The notes under the pieces were generated by a model that saw nothing but the letters and a program-made list of their open reading frames with translations, was not told the DNA's origin and did not search any database. From Sisyra terminalis (Eukaryota; Arthropoda; Insecta; Neuroptera; Sisyridae), in contig OY292279.1 of NCBI GenBank assembly GCA_958496175.1, positions 7,068,001 through 7,132,000 on the forward strand: a stretch of 64,000 nt of DNA. Direction: 5' to 3'. Made by a program: the position numbers and the translations under genes. Shown piece after piece: positions 21,906 through 34,640 of the stretch. How positions within the stretch are numbered: position 1 is the stretch's first letter; every line of letters begins with the position of its first letter.

Positions 21906-23132
21906 AAGTCTTACTAAAATTTGTAGTTTAATAAACCGTTTAAGTAAATAAGAAAAATAGGATGAATAATTAAACATATTTGGAAAGTTATTGGAAAAGA
22001 TTACGACGCAATTATTAATTAAACCTTTGTTTAAGCCTAAAGAAATAAAATAAAATAGTTTCTGATAATCAACTGTAAAAGTTGTGGAGTTAAAATATAT
22101 ATTATTTTGTAATTAAAAATATAAAATTCGATGATAAATCTTTCTAATATCTAAAAGACATAACCTTTTTCAACTAAACTCCTTTAGGTTACAATAACAA
22201 ACACTTGTCTTTTCAGTAGATCCTGGATTTAAATTTTTTTAAAGTTTTTTCGTTGATGCTTCCCGTTTTTCTTTGGTATCTTTCAATAGCACCTCATATC
22301 GATGCAAAGCTCATCTTAGACATTGTTTTTATCACGATTAGGTTCCCTGAAGAAAGTGTCAACCCTGAATTTTTTTTTTGATATGATGCCATTTCAATGT
22401 TCAAAAAGCTAGACTGATTATTTTGCATCTAGAAATTACAAAATTTATTGGACTCTTTTTTAGAAGCTTTTATCAAAAACTACTGATCTAAAAGATGATT
22501 TTTGATTGTAAAATTGGAGTAAGAAACCATTCAAATTATGATTGTTGGATAAATTCTTTATATGGATTGAATTAAGGTTCAGTCTACAAAAATATATCTT
22601 GTAAAAAATCACAACATCTTAAGTACAAATTTTTATAATTCTAAGCAGTAAATTTCACGAGCTTTTCTCAGTAAATATTTAAAATTCGTACCTGTAAAAT
22701 TTTAAAAAAATATAAACTTTTTAAGACAATGGATTTTCTTGTAGTAGAATAAGTGCATCAAGTATGGGGACCAGTTATAATATGGACTACCGGTAATTAT
22801 AAAAAAAAATATTCGTTACTTTAATTTGAAAACTTTTCATAATAAGCTTTAATCCTCGAACAATCCGTCGGTTATTTATTATAACGGCAACTAGTAGGTA
22901 TGTATTCGCTTTAGCCATTTTTCATTTATATTCCTTTGTAATTTAAATAACAAAATTTAAATAAATTTGTAAGCTCACTACTGCTGGAAAAAGTACCTGC
23001 TGTAAAAGTGGATTGAACTCAAAGAAAATTAAATTATTCTTCAGGTATTGTTACCAATTTATATGATGCACAATTAATTTAGCATAAGTACTACAATTGG
23101 CTGATATAAATTTACGCATCGTCCGAATATAA
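21906..23132. other. AT-rich sequence without a gene
   Basis: No open frame, repeat or RNA motif that I can support. Confidence 0.45.
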
Positions 23133-23140
23133 CTTTAACG

Positions 23141-23344
23141 CATTGTTTCCTAATTTGTGGTCCGCGGACCCCTGGGGGTCCGCAGTCCCATTTGAAAAAG
23201 TTTGTTTTTTGTTTTTTTAATTTAATGAAGGAATACTAAAATATAATGTTGTCCGAAAATTGCACCTTTTCTTCACTCAGGGGTCCTTGGCATTATGCTT
23301 GATTTCCTTGGGGGTCCGCGGCTGAAAAAGGTTAGGAACTGCTG
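23141..23344. mobile_element. hAT-like MITE with 8-bp target duplication
   Basis: Flanked by CTTTAACG at 23,133-23,140 and again at 23,345-23,352. Termini are CATTGTTTCCTAATTTGTGG on the left and the complement of CAGCAGTTCCTAACC on the right, with GGTCCGCGGACCCC and GGGGGTCCGCGG blocks just inside. An exact 8-bp duplication fits hAT transposition. Confidence 0.85.
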
Positions 23345-23352
23345 CTTTAACG

Positions 23353-26300
23353 AAATCTATTATGATCCATATTTAAAACCCTGTGGTTCATATAATGATC
23401 ACTTTTGTAAGTAGCTAAATGACTTTTTAATTAATGATGTTTTGAAATTCTGATATTTTTTTTTCTGAATTTTATGGTTAATTTTTGTTACCATACTATT
23501 ATAAAATTTCTTAAAACAAACAAAATTAATAATATTTTAAAATTTATGAATTTATTTAAAAATATTCTTATAGAGGTCCATAAATGGAGTTTTAACTCTA
23601 GCAATTGAAGCAAAAAGGATAACAGGACAGACTTTTAGGCAACAACTGCCTCTTTCGCAATTCCCACTCATTTGTTTTTCAAATTTTGCTATTTAAAATT
23701 ACTTTTTTCATTTAGAAGTAGGAAATATAGCAAATTGCTTGAAAAAAATTATAACTGGACTTTAGATGAGATGCATCTTAGGGTTTAAGCCCTCTTTGGA
23801 AATTTCTTCAAGCTTAATGATTGGTATCGTAGACAATAATGTTTTATATGAATAATTGCACTACTGGATCTCTACTAATTTATGTTCTTAATATTTGGAA
23901 GAAACCCGAAGAAATTATCACAAAGCAGTTACGGAGTGATCCAAACTACTTGATGAGCACTGAGGAAGATTGCTTGGCAATCGAAATACGTATCTGGTCA
24001 ATACGTCATAAATATTTTTGTTGAACTTCTGTTCAAATTTATGTTTATGGTATGATTATTATATATTATTTTATTAAATTATTCTACATAAATTGGACCG
24101 CAATATATTCTATATATTGTATACACAGTATAACTGTTCAAAGTCAGCGAAAAAAATTTATTTTGATTAGTACAAGAAAATTACGTGGTTCTTCTTACAA
24201 CTTAACTAGAAAGCTCCTCTTATAGAACTTTAAAATTTTATTTTAACGATATATTTAGGTGATAGTAGAAATGATGTAACATTCATAGAGAATATTGTGG
24301 ATTTCTACTTGCATATTCAAGCACTTCTATTTGCTGCAAATAGATCAAAAAACTTTGTCCCATATTTAGCATAGTGATTTTTTTATTAATTTTTAAACAA
24401 AAGTTGAATTTTATTCGGGAATTTATGCAATAAATTCAATTACTTTTACCAACATGCGTTAAACATTCCTCTTTGTATCATTGAAAACAATAAATTTTAT
24501 ATGTTTCCATCCGATGCATTGTCCAGCTTTTGCAGCTGCGAAAATAAATCAATGGAAAATTATGAAAAACAAAAGGAAAGCTGTCATATTCCTGCCCCGC
24601 CATAAAACTCTCGGACATGTGCGGTTTTTAACATTTTCATTTATAATACTGAGCACTAAACAGTTAGTCACCATAATATTTTATGAGGTAAAAATTGTTT
24701 AATAATAAATAAAATAGCAGAAAATGCTGTTACAACCTGAGACGAATACACTGTTGTAAATAATAGATCACGTTTCGACTACCGTTAGAGAAAATATTGT
24801 GTTCGTTTACGTTATATATTACTACCACCAACATTCAACCCCCAGGTCCCGAAACCCATTCCCAACCCCAAATGGCAATCCACCTCGCGACCCACTCCAA
24901 CTATCGTCTTCTATTTCGACTTTCGCATCGCATCTCGTCCATCTTTCACATGCACATATACGCCAGGTTTTCCACTTAAACATATATGTACAATCCTCCA
25001 ATTTGCCACTAACTTTTTCGTACAAATGTAATTTGGTGTATGACAATAAAAATTCGAGATAAACTTTACGTTTTTTATCATATTTTTTTTTGGCTAAATT
25101 GACTTTAAAACCAATAAAGATTGCAGTCCAAAAAATAGTTATCCCCTTTAAAATTTATGACTTAGATATACAGTTAAGCACTTTTGACTTTACTATCAAA
25201 AACATGTTAAGTGTTTTTCTTCTATAATTCATTAACTTCACTGTAAGTACTATTCGAAAAAAAAATAAAGAAAATCTAGAATAAAATGAATTTTGTTTGT
25301 GAATAAACCATTGGATTGCTACTACTACCTTTTGTGTTCAACCCTTAAGTCGCCCTTTGGTTGTTCATTTATCTGGTCCATCTATTCGTTGATTCCAACG
25401 GAGGTTTGTGTATATTTAATCACAACAAATGTCAACGGACCAAGTTATTTTGACATTTATGTGAGTGGATTAACGTGTTTGTGGGGTGTGATTAAATGTT
25501 GATGATTCGCATCATCCCTTTTTCACGGGTTACGTAACACGAATCCAGGTTTAGGTGCACACCCCCCCCCAAACAAAACTAGACGTACCAATCAACAGGA
25601 TGAGGTCCTCCTTGGTACTTTAACCGGTCGTTTATTCAACATTCATATCTACAAAAACTATTGAAAGAATTATGAAAAAAAAATAAAATGGAATTATCGT
25701 AAACAGAGTGATATTTTTCAAAGGATTTTAAATTTGCAATAATTTTTCTAAATCTCAGAATAGTGATGTATATAATATCCCATATGAAAGATTTGCAAGT
25801 CTAGGTTTAAATTGGATAAAGTTTCAAAACTTGTTTATTGATCTCAAGGGTCGAATGTCTTCATTAAATTTCCTTTAATTTGGTTTATGATGCCCCACAC
25901 TTTGGCAATACTATATTCTTTGGGAAAAAGTTTTGAAACTATAACATTTTTGAAGTTTTTCTTTTAATTTCATCAGTTTCGTCGGTAGATGTCGCGCTTT
26001 TTTTGGAAGATAAAATTCTTTACGCCAAAATTGGCACTTATTTTTATCAGCAAATCTGTAATTTTGCCTCTTCTTATTTGCTTTTCTTGAGTGTTTTCCA
26101 GATTCTTGAGTTCAAAGAAGGGAATAATTAAAATAATATATAGAACTCTTATTCTTATTATTTGCTCCATTACCTTCTTCTACGTCTTGGGAAGTATCAA
26201 CATGCGTTTTTCCCAAAATTAAGAAAAGAAAGAATCCTAGAAATGCAAGTTTTATCTTTGGGGTATTATATCGTAAACTCTTCAAAGTCCTAAAAAGTAT

Positions 26301-26800
26301 CTGTCAGGAATAAGGGAACCTATCGCCAGAATTTTTAACAAGAGTGAGGAAAATGCCTTTAATTAAACCCTTACGGTTTTCAATTGTGGCGGCAGCCCCT
26401 TGGCTGATGTAATTTTTTCTTTTTAATGAAAAAAAAATATCATTAAATAAAATAATCCAAATATAAAACTGAAGTTTTTTATTTTTTAAAAAAATGATAG
26501 TCAAAGAACATCTGTTGGCAACGTTAACAATACTTTGCATATCAAAATAAATTATATCTTTAACTGTAAATTTTGTATATTTATTTCATATTAACCAAGA
26601 AAAAGATTCTTATAGAATTTTAAATAATATAAAATTTAAAATATATAAAATTCAACGCCTTTTTTTCCGTCCCAATATCTATTTAAAACTATATCAATTG
26701 AAATGTGCTGGTTTGATTTAGGATATCATTCTTGGAATTCATAGATAACGAATTCATTTAAGTTTAAATATATTATTGTTTGAATTTAATTATTGTTAAA
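23353..26800. other. No gene identified
   Basis: A 61-codon frame at 23,839-24,024 reads in a protein-like way (for example IWKKPEEIITKQLRSDPNYL) but has no context and stops upstream. A moderately GC-rich unique block lies at 24,490-25,060. A C run (25,561-25,571) occurs within otherwise plain AT-rich sequence. Confidence 0.4.
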
Positions 26801-26819
26801 ATTTAAGTTGTTTAAGTAA

Positions 26820-28500
26820 ATTATTATGTTGTTAATATTTTGTATCCTAAGGAATGGAATTGGGTCACATTGATAGGTATTACGAAAAAAATGAATATAT
26901 TTTAGCCCTAAAAAGTGTAAATTTAAGTAATCCAATCTTTTAGTATAAAAATTGTTGATCAAAATTAATAAGCCCATAATCGCTTTGGTTAATTGAAAAA
27001 CCAAGAATCATAATTTTTGTACACCAAATTCCACTGTGTATTTATTTTTTTATTATTTTATATCCTAAGGGATGGAAGAGGGATAAAATTGATACGTAAT
27101 AAGAACGTAAAGAAGAAAAAATTTGATCACTTAAAATTTAAATTCAAGTTATCTAATCTTTCGGAAGAGTATCATTTGAAAGCTCTACAAACTAACGTTG
27201 CGAGCTTTTGCGTGTAAGTAAAATTTGAGAATCTTTTAAAATTTGAATGCTTTTCAAAAGTCTTCCTAATTAAAGCTCCAAACTAGTAAAATGTGTTAAA
27301 CATATCAGCTCAACCAAATTTCAGAGCTTTATAATAAATCAAGCAAATGCTTAGTTTAAGGGGGTATTCTACTCTAGAGGCCCGAATTGCGAGCGTTTTT
27401 TGGCGATTGATAAAAAAAAAGCAATTGATATTTTTGCTGTACATTTTTTTATCATTTGTTTATTAATATTTAAAGATTACACAAAATAAATTTCAAAAAA
27501 AAAAATTCCTTCGAGTTATGTGTCTTTGAAGTAGAGGGGAAAAAAAAGGCCGTGTTCTCGTATCCATAATTTCTACCCTTATGGTCATCTGAAAAATAAA
27601 ACAATGGTGAACTCTTAATTAGTACGAATGTCGTTATTGTAACAAGCGGCAAAACTGAAAAACAAAAATTTTTTGTCATGAAATGGCGGCTACTGAAAAT
27701 ACAGGTCGTTTTTTCACCAATTTTTTAACTTTATAAAAAATTTTAAAAATATAACAAATTTCAAATTTTCATTTTTTGTCGCTTCATACGATAAACAGAT
27801 ATTCAAAGAATATTCATGCCAAATTTCAATTAAATCGGTTGATTAAAACTTGAGATATTGTGAATTGTATGTATTACTTATATTCTCTTAATCGGCCATC
27901 CCAGCTTCATACAAAACCGCTATAACTTCGGAAATAATTTGAATTTTATAAAATCCTTTTAGGAGGATATTTTTGAATATCTAAACTATCTGATTTTGAA
28001 AAAAAAAAATTTGATTTTTTTAAATTTCTAGAGTAGAATACCCCCTTAAGTATATTTTCGTTTAAACAAGGAAACGAGTTTTAGCGGAAATGGTTCGGAA
28101 TTGTCAACTAAAACTAATAAGCCCTTAATTACTTTGGTTAATTGATATAACAAGAATCATAATCTTTGTACAGTATATAGCATTATATATTTATTTTTTT
28201 TTATTATCTTATATTCTAAGGGATGGAATAAGGTGAAAATTGATAGATAATAAGAAAATAAAGAAGAAAAAATTTAAAGACTTAAAATTTAAATTCAAGC
28301 TATCTAATCTTTTAGTAGTGCATCATTTGAAAGCTCTACAAATAAAGCCTCCGAGCTTTTGCTTATAAGTAAAATTTAAGGACCTTTTAAAATTTGAATG
28401 TTTTGCAATATACTTCTTAATTAAAGCTTTAAACAAGTTAAATGTGTTAAACATAGCACCTCAAGCAAATTTCAGAGCTTTATGATAAAACAAGCAAATG
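26820..28500. repeat. Diverged repeated unit (three copies), one split by a TTAA element
   Basis: Units share TATCCTAAGG(G/A)ATGGAA (about 26,843, 27,060 and 28,211), AATAAGCCC(A/T)TAAT(C/T), ATCATTTGAAAGCTCTACAA and CATTTCAGAGCTTTAT-type words. The second unit (26,990-27,355) and third (28,140-28,500) align over about 360 bp. The intervening element at 27,360-28,045 was inserted after the duplication or carried between units. Confidence 0.7.
27360..28045. mobile_element. Non-autonomous element with TTAA target duplication (piggyBac-like)
   Basis: Perfect 19-base inverted termini GGGGGTATTCTACTCTAGA, bounded by TTAA at 27,356-27,359 and 28,046-28,049. No transposase. TTAA duplication is the hallmark of piggyBac-type transposition, although the G-rich terminus is not the best-known piggyBac end. 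Confidence 0.75.
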
Positions 28501-29835
28501 CAATTTTAATAAAAAAAAATTTTTTGCAGCCGCACCTAATGAAAAAATGGATCTCACACTGACGTGAAAAGAATAAATAAAACGTAAAAAAAAATGTAAA
28601 AATATATCGTATATGAAACAAAGAGAGCAAAAGCTGCCCAGTTTTCTCTCTTTTCCACGCATTTGTATTCACTGGAACGAAAAGCTCGTACGTGTAAAAG
28701 CCTCGTTTCGTCTCTGTAACAGATACGATCGCATCATCGCCAAGATAAAATCCCATAACAGACTGCACCGGAACGAACGGACGAAATTTCAAAATTGACA
28801 TTTTATGGTGGAGGTACATATATCACAAAGGGAAGAGGGAATATTTAACTTTTTTTTTAAGTTTAAGTCGTTGACAATTTTCCGATGTACGAATGTCGTG
28901 GAAAATTGGCTTTGTGTTTTGCACTTTTACGATGTCATAATCTCTCATATTTCTACGTCAAGCTTTTAGGTGTGTGTGAGGGGAGAGACGGGAGCTTTTT
29001 TTAACTGTCTTCAATATATTTTTTTCTATAAAAAAAATATCGCTTTCGTCTTTGAACCGACTGAACAAAGTATAGACGCGATTCGTCCAACAAAGTGAGA
29101 TATAAAAGTGGATGGGAAAAAAAAAATGGACTGGAACACTGGGAATGAACGTATATTGTCGCAAAGCATTTTGCCTATTTTGGGATGGAAGCTGGAGCTT
29201 GTTAGAGATATGAAAGTCCCCTTTGCGTGAATATGTGTGTCGATGGTGATGGTGATGGTAATAAAAGGATTTTGACGACGTGCTTTCTATGCATATGCCA
29301 CTTTAATCTACTCGATGTATATGATACGTGTTTGAATTTTCAAATGATTCGCGCGCTTTCATATTGTGTCCCACTGTTAGACGAAAGCTCGATGGATTCG
29401 TGCGTTGCAAAATGTGAGGAATATCATCATTTCGCTCGTCATTCTCGCCATTTTCGTTGACTTTCTCCCCAGTGCATTCTCCAATTGGTTTTACACTCAG
29501 GGCGTTAACCCAATCTCAGTAATTTCAAAAGCTGCAATAACGTAATTAAATCGTTACAACAGGATTATTTTACAGGAGGTCTTTTCAAATGACTCGATAA
29601 ACAAATTTACATTAGGAATTCAATTAGTTGATTGTTAAAAAATTACTTTCCAACTAGAAAATTATATTTGGAAAAAATCTCCAAATGTACATCGCTAAGT
29701 AGCAAATTTTAGAGCTTTTGGGTGCTTTTGATCACTTAATTACTGGTATTGATCACTCTCAGATAGAAAATTGGAATTACTATCATACTTTGTTAAGTAA
29801 AAAAATCATTATTTGAACAAGTTTTCAATTCGGCG
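28501..29835. other. Unique, moderately CpG-containing sequence without a gene
   Basis: Open frames overlap on both strands around 28,480-28,820 and 29,227-29,460, but none has a domain or closing splice sites. The base composition is less AT-rich than the surrounding repeats, so conserved non-coding DNA is possible. Confidence 0.4.
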
Positions 29836-30137
29836 TTTTTTTTTTATTTTCAAATAAATCGCACAATCTGCATAGGGTTGCAAATAAGTGCATTCAATTC
29901 ATAGACAATCACATGTAAGCAGTAGTCCCAGCAGATTAGTGCAGTATAAGTACAAAACATATTTTTAACAATCAATAGCAACAATAACAATATAAGTAAT
30001 TCTTATATCAGTAACAACAATCATAAAAACAATTAATAGTGGCAATAAGAATAATAATAATAGTCTATAGTAACAATAGCAATGCTAAAAATAATGTGAA
30101 ACATTAATATATAAGTAATATTGTATATAAAAATTAA

Positions 30138-30843
30138 GGGTGGATCACCGTCAGAAAAAAAATCGATTTTTTTCCATAAATGTCTTCTTATAACATTCAA
30201 GAATAATGTGTTAAAAGGATTGGAATAGCTGACTAATGTATTTTCACTGATAAAAATTGAATAAATTGATAATAACATAAAAAAATATCTTTAAAAAACT
30301 TTAAATGCGTTTTCTTTGAAATCAACTTTTTAAAACTGGGAGACAAGATTTCTCAGAAACTATCCGATGGATTGACTTGAAACTGAAGAGTGTTATAGTT
30401 CAATACGTCTTCTTGGTATTGAACCTCTGAAATTGGCCAAACCTCCCCACCTCAAAGTGGGAGAGAGGGAAAAGGTCCAAAAAAAGGTCGTTTTTTTAAA
30501 CTTTCTTTTCAACGTCGCGCCATTTTGTGAATTTTCAACTTTTTTCGGATTTTCGAGGTTCAATACCAAGAAGACGCATTACCAAAACCTACATTCTTTG
30601 GAAAACTATGATCTGACTTCCGGTTTCCGAGAAATCTTGTCTCCCGTTTGCCTCCTCATTTTTGAGGACCCTTTTTCAAAGCGCTGTAAAAGGGGGCTGG
30701 GGGGACATATCGGGGCAGATAAAAAAAAAATAGTTCAAAACTTCAACTTTTACATGCCGAAGACCGTTTTTTAATATCTCTAAAAGAAATAGCAGCAGTT
30801 TTAAAAAAGTCATTTTTTTTTACATTTTGACGGTGATCCACCC
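30138..30843. mobile_element. Second TTAA-flanked element, nested in the Jockey 3' UTR
   Basis: Inverted termini GGGTGGATCACCGTCA, with TTAA at 30,134-30,137 and 30,844-30,847. Inside is a second level of symmetry: TTCAATACGTCTTCTTGGTA followed by TTGAACCTC near 30,400 is answered by its complement near 30,565, and GGGAGACAAGATTTCTCAG near 30,338 is answered near 30,640. It is non-coding. Confidence 0.8.
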
Positions 30844-31006
30844 TTAAGCTATATAATAAGAAATAATAATTTGGCAATAGATAATTAATAGAAATATTTG
30901 TTTAGTTACAAAATCTATCAGGCAAATATATTACATTCCATTTTGGTAACCTTCTTATCATCTCACTGTTGTCCCATAAGTTTATTGCGAGATCGTCTAG
31001 TTTTGT

Positions 31007-32512
31007 CTAGAATTTTTTACTAAACCATTGAATTTCCTTCTTTACAGATGGCATTTCTGTATCTTCATGTATTTTTTTATTGTTTACATACCATGGAGCA
31101 CCGATTATTTGTCGTAGGGTCCTTGATTGAAATCTTTGTAGGATTTCAATGTTGGAGTTGGATGCAGTACTCCACAACTGTATCCCATATGTCCATATGG
31201 GCTTGAGGATGACCTTGTACAGACGAAGTTTGTTTTCTGTTGATAATGGTGCATTAGATGCCATTAGCCAGTACATTTTTTTGTATTTTTTTATTTAAAT
31301 GTTCTCGAGTTTTTTTTTTGATTTGCACAGCCCATGTAAGTTTTTGATCTAAGTGCATTCCGAGATATTTTACCGAGCTCTTTTGCGGTAGTTCTGTGCC
31401 TTCCATTGTAACCGGTGGGCATATATTTCTGCCCAGTGCAAACATTATGTGTGTAGATTTTGTGTTGTTTATTTTTATTTTCCACTTTTTTGTCTATTTT
31501 TCTACTGTGTCTAGGTTATTTTGGAGCTTTAACGAAGCTTCATTGGGTTCATCTGCTGCGGTTACGATGACTGTATCATCAGCAAATGTTGCCACTAATG
31601 CATCTGTTGTATTTGACATATTGGCTGTGCATAGGGAATACAACAGAAGTCCCAGTACGCTACCTTGAGGAACTCCGGCTGTTATTTTCCTGGGAGTCGT
31701 TACTTCCGATTTGTATTTGAGTTGAAAGATACGGTTTTCCAAGTAGGACGAGATTATGTTAAAATACTCAGGAAGTTTTTTTTTATTTTGTACAACAGTC
31801 CGGGATGCCACACCTTATCAAATGCCTGTGGCACATCCAGAATAGCCGCAAAACAGTATTGTTTACTTTCCTGGGCAAACCGAATAATTTAAACGATTCT
31901 AGGAATTTGTTCTAGTGTTGAGTGACCATTTCTAAAGCCAAATTGGTAATCTTGTAGGATTTTTTTGTCTTGTATTATTGGGTGTATTCTTTTAAGAAGT
32001 AATTTTTCATATACTTTGCTTAAGATTGGAAGCAGACTTATTGGTCGGTATGAACCAACCTCTTGGGGAGGTTTTCCAAGTTTCAGGATCATAATAACCA
32101 ACGCTATCTTCCATTGTCTTGGGACCTGGGCTGTTTTTTAAACAGCATTGAAAATGTGGGTTAGATAAGCAATCCATTTTTTTTAGTAGTTCTTTTAGTA
32201 TCTCCTCTGTTATCGAATCATAATCTGGGGCTTTACCTGATTTTAAGGCTTACAAAACGGAGTTCACTTCTTTAGGTGACGTATTGTGATTTCCTCTATG
32301 ATGGTTCTTGTATTTTCATTGCTGTACGATGGAATGTCATGGGGGGAGAAAACTTTTTCCAAGTGTATCGCGAAACATTCAGCTTTTTCAGCATGGTTTC
32401 TTGCCCAGATGCTGTCAGGCTTTCGCACTGGATAGTTCCGTTCAGTTGACTTTTTTATTCCTTTAGTGGTTTTCCACAGTGCATAATCGGAATTTCGGGT
32501 TGGGAGTTCTAC
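31007..32512 (-). pseudogene. Jockey-type reverse transcriptase (broken)
   Basis: On the minus strand the order is: end of the pre-RT region (WARNHAEKAECFAIHLEKVF), RT blocks GSYRPISLLPILSKVYEKLL and DYQFGFRNGHSTLEQI, GVPQGSVLGLLLYSL, the intact catalytic box TFADDTVIVTA, KYLGMHLDQKLTW and the thumb-like LYKVILKPIWTYGIQLWSTA. Frameshifts and stops separate at least four pieces. These motifs in this order identify the Jockey group of non-LTR elements. Confidence 0.88.
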
Positions 32513-32515
32513 GTT

Positions 32516-32770
32516 TTAAATACTTAAATCGTTAGGTTGATAGTTTGGTGCCGACTCAAAATTAGTCTTAATATGTTTTTGATGTACAATTTTAAAGAAA
32601 ACCAAAGACCATTTTCTTTTCATGAGAAAATCTTTATACGAATCCATAAGCTTGTGTGTTTTCCCGTCCGAAACTATAATCAAAGTACGATTTTTATTAA
32701 TTAACGTCGGAAAAGCGTGTCCGTTTCGTATGCGTTCTGCGACCTGAACGCGAGTGGGGAAAAAAATCAT
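32516..32770 (-). CDS. Unassigned 84-codon open frame
   Basis: It lies just outside the 5' truncation of the Jockey element. On the minus strand a tract ending CACTCGCGTTCAG precedes GTCGCAGAACGC, so an acceptor followed by a terminal exon of 76 codons is possible (VAERIRNGHAFPTLINKNRT and following, ending NYQPNDLSI). Codon use is balanced for this genome. I recognise no family and cannot find a partner exon, so this may be chance. Confidence 0.25.
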   Translation of the reverse strand: MIFFPTRVQVAERIRNGHAFPTLINKNRTLIIVSDGKTHKLMDSYKDFLMKRKWSLVFFKIVHQKHIKTNFESAPNYQPNDLSI

Positions 32771-34640
32771 TAAAACAATTCATCCGGGATAAGTAGTCCG
32801 TGTAACACTACGAGACTTCCTGTTTCGCAGACTTGTCCAGCAGTTGTTTTTGTCGTGTAAATAACATGTGACAGCTGTCACTTTGGTCTGAACCAATCGT
32901 AATAGAGAATGACATACCCTACGGGAATCAGACCCTTAAAGACTTTTGCACAGGCAACGTCATCACTCTCTTGACTTGGCTTGGTCTCTTCGAGTTTCGA
33001 CGACCACCGTATGAGTAGGCACTGTCGGAATGGGAAGCGTGTGAATCCAGAAAGAGTTGCCAAGCAACAGGGATTGTGTTCACACATACTAAACAGGATA
33101 GGGGAAGTGGTGGTGGTGGTGATGGTGGTGGTGCACATTAACTTCTCGGAAAACGAGTATTGTTGGGAAGCGTTTTCTTTTCAAAAAAAAAAAATAAAAA
33201 TAAAATTAATTTGAGTCGAAAGCCTCGGTGGTCTTAAATCATTCTATAGAAAAGTAAATTAAATTATTTATTATTAACAGTGTTAATTCATATCTTGCGT
33301 GTTTTGATTTGATAGTGGTGAGTATTTGGGCAATGCAAAAGTTTGAAACTCTCACCTTCAATAATTTTCTTTTCATACAAAGTTTCCTACTTTTAAATCA
33401 AGTATATACAATAAAAAAAGTTTCAATTTATCATTAACCTTTATTAAAACTATACTATATTTCTACAATATTTGATTGAAAATTTGATTTATATAAATTT
33501 TAATTTTTTCCACGTCAAAACCATCCAAAATATTAGTTTCTTCAAAGGTTCTTCCTCTTAGAGTTTGGGAACGAAAGTTTTCAATTTATTTTTTACCAAA
33601 AAAAAAACTGTACAACAAATTCCATATTAAAAAGATGATCAAATTAGGGACAGTAACCGTCAACTAGACAGGGATAAAAGTTTTGTAGTCTGCTATCTAT
33701 AGGTATGTCATTTTCTTAGTTGAATGTTTCCCTATTAAAATGATTTTTTGAGGCATTTTGAAATCATTACTTTAAAATGCCTTTATTTATCTTAAAGTGA
33801 AAATTTTTCGATCATTCTACTTTGAAATGGCGGAAATGCAACAGTAATATTGATTGAATGCTAAGAAATCATGAGATAGAGGTATTTTATGTTGTCTTTG
33901 TCTCCATCAGGTGTAATCAATTTGCTTCCTAGACGTTATAGCTAGATAAAGTCATTAATGGAATTAAAAACAAACTCAATTAGCACCCTTATTAGACAAT
34001 TAAAATTCACTAAGTAAGCAGAAATTTAAAAAATAATTTTCAAGAAATTTATTTCAAATCCTAATGTAAGATATTTGAAGTAAATAAAAGGCATTTATCA
34101 AAAGCTGAATTAATTTATGCTACAAAACTGTTATCGCCATCTGGTGTGTTTTGAAAAGAACATAACAGTATCGATTTAAAGGAGGAGCCGTGAGATCAGC
34201 AGTATTATTAAACGCGACAAAAAACAAATTCAATTGGATTTTTTTTTAAATCTTTAAAAAATATTTTTATATATTCTCATTACTAAGTTATTTTAAAATT
34301 AGTAGTATGTTAATAACGATATTATTTAAGTAAGATACTACGATGGAGAAGTCAAATAAAATAGACTTAAATATACGCTATGAAATGGAATAAAAAATGT
34401 GAAAATTTACAGAAGTCAATGGTTAAAAAATAAGCAACTGATGCGTAGCATTTCGTAGCATGTCCAATCGCCGACCATATTTATGTCTATATTCTTTTTT
34501 ATAACATGTAAATCAGCTTTTTTATCACTTATGTTTCTATAAATCAAAAATGCCACCTATTGTTAAAATGATCAGAAAAGTTACTAAAGGAAAAAATTTA
34601 AATTTTAAAACTTTTTTTAAAAGGGTTGTCATCTATCACT
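32771..34640. other. CpG-containing unique block (32,770-33,200), then AT-rich sequence
   Basis: A GGT/GAT triplet microsatellite lies at 33,103-33,132. The block before it is not coding in any frame I could support. From 33,200 to 34,640 I see nothing beyond AT-rich sequence. Confidence 0.4.

Larger units (their letters stand above)
29836..32512 (-). mobile_element. Jockey-type LINE, 5'-truncated and interrupted
   Basis: A poly-T (29,836-29,845) marks the 3' poly(A) end. A long AT-rich 3' UTR with (CAATAA)-like words follows, split by the TTAA element at 30,138-30,843. Coding remnants run 31,007-32,512. The 5' part with ORF1 and endonuclease is missing. Confidence 0.88.

Noticed and set aside
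24797..25062. Three overlapping open frames
   Set aside because: They arise from a C-rich stretch lacking stops on either strand; no domain.
33103..33132. GGT/GAT repeat considered as part of a coding exon
   Set aside because: Simple triplet microsatellite; the flanking frames contain no domain.
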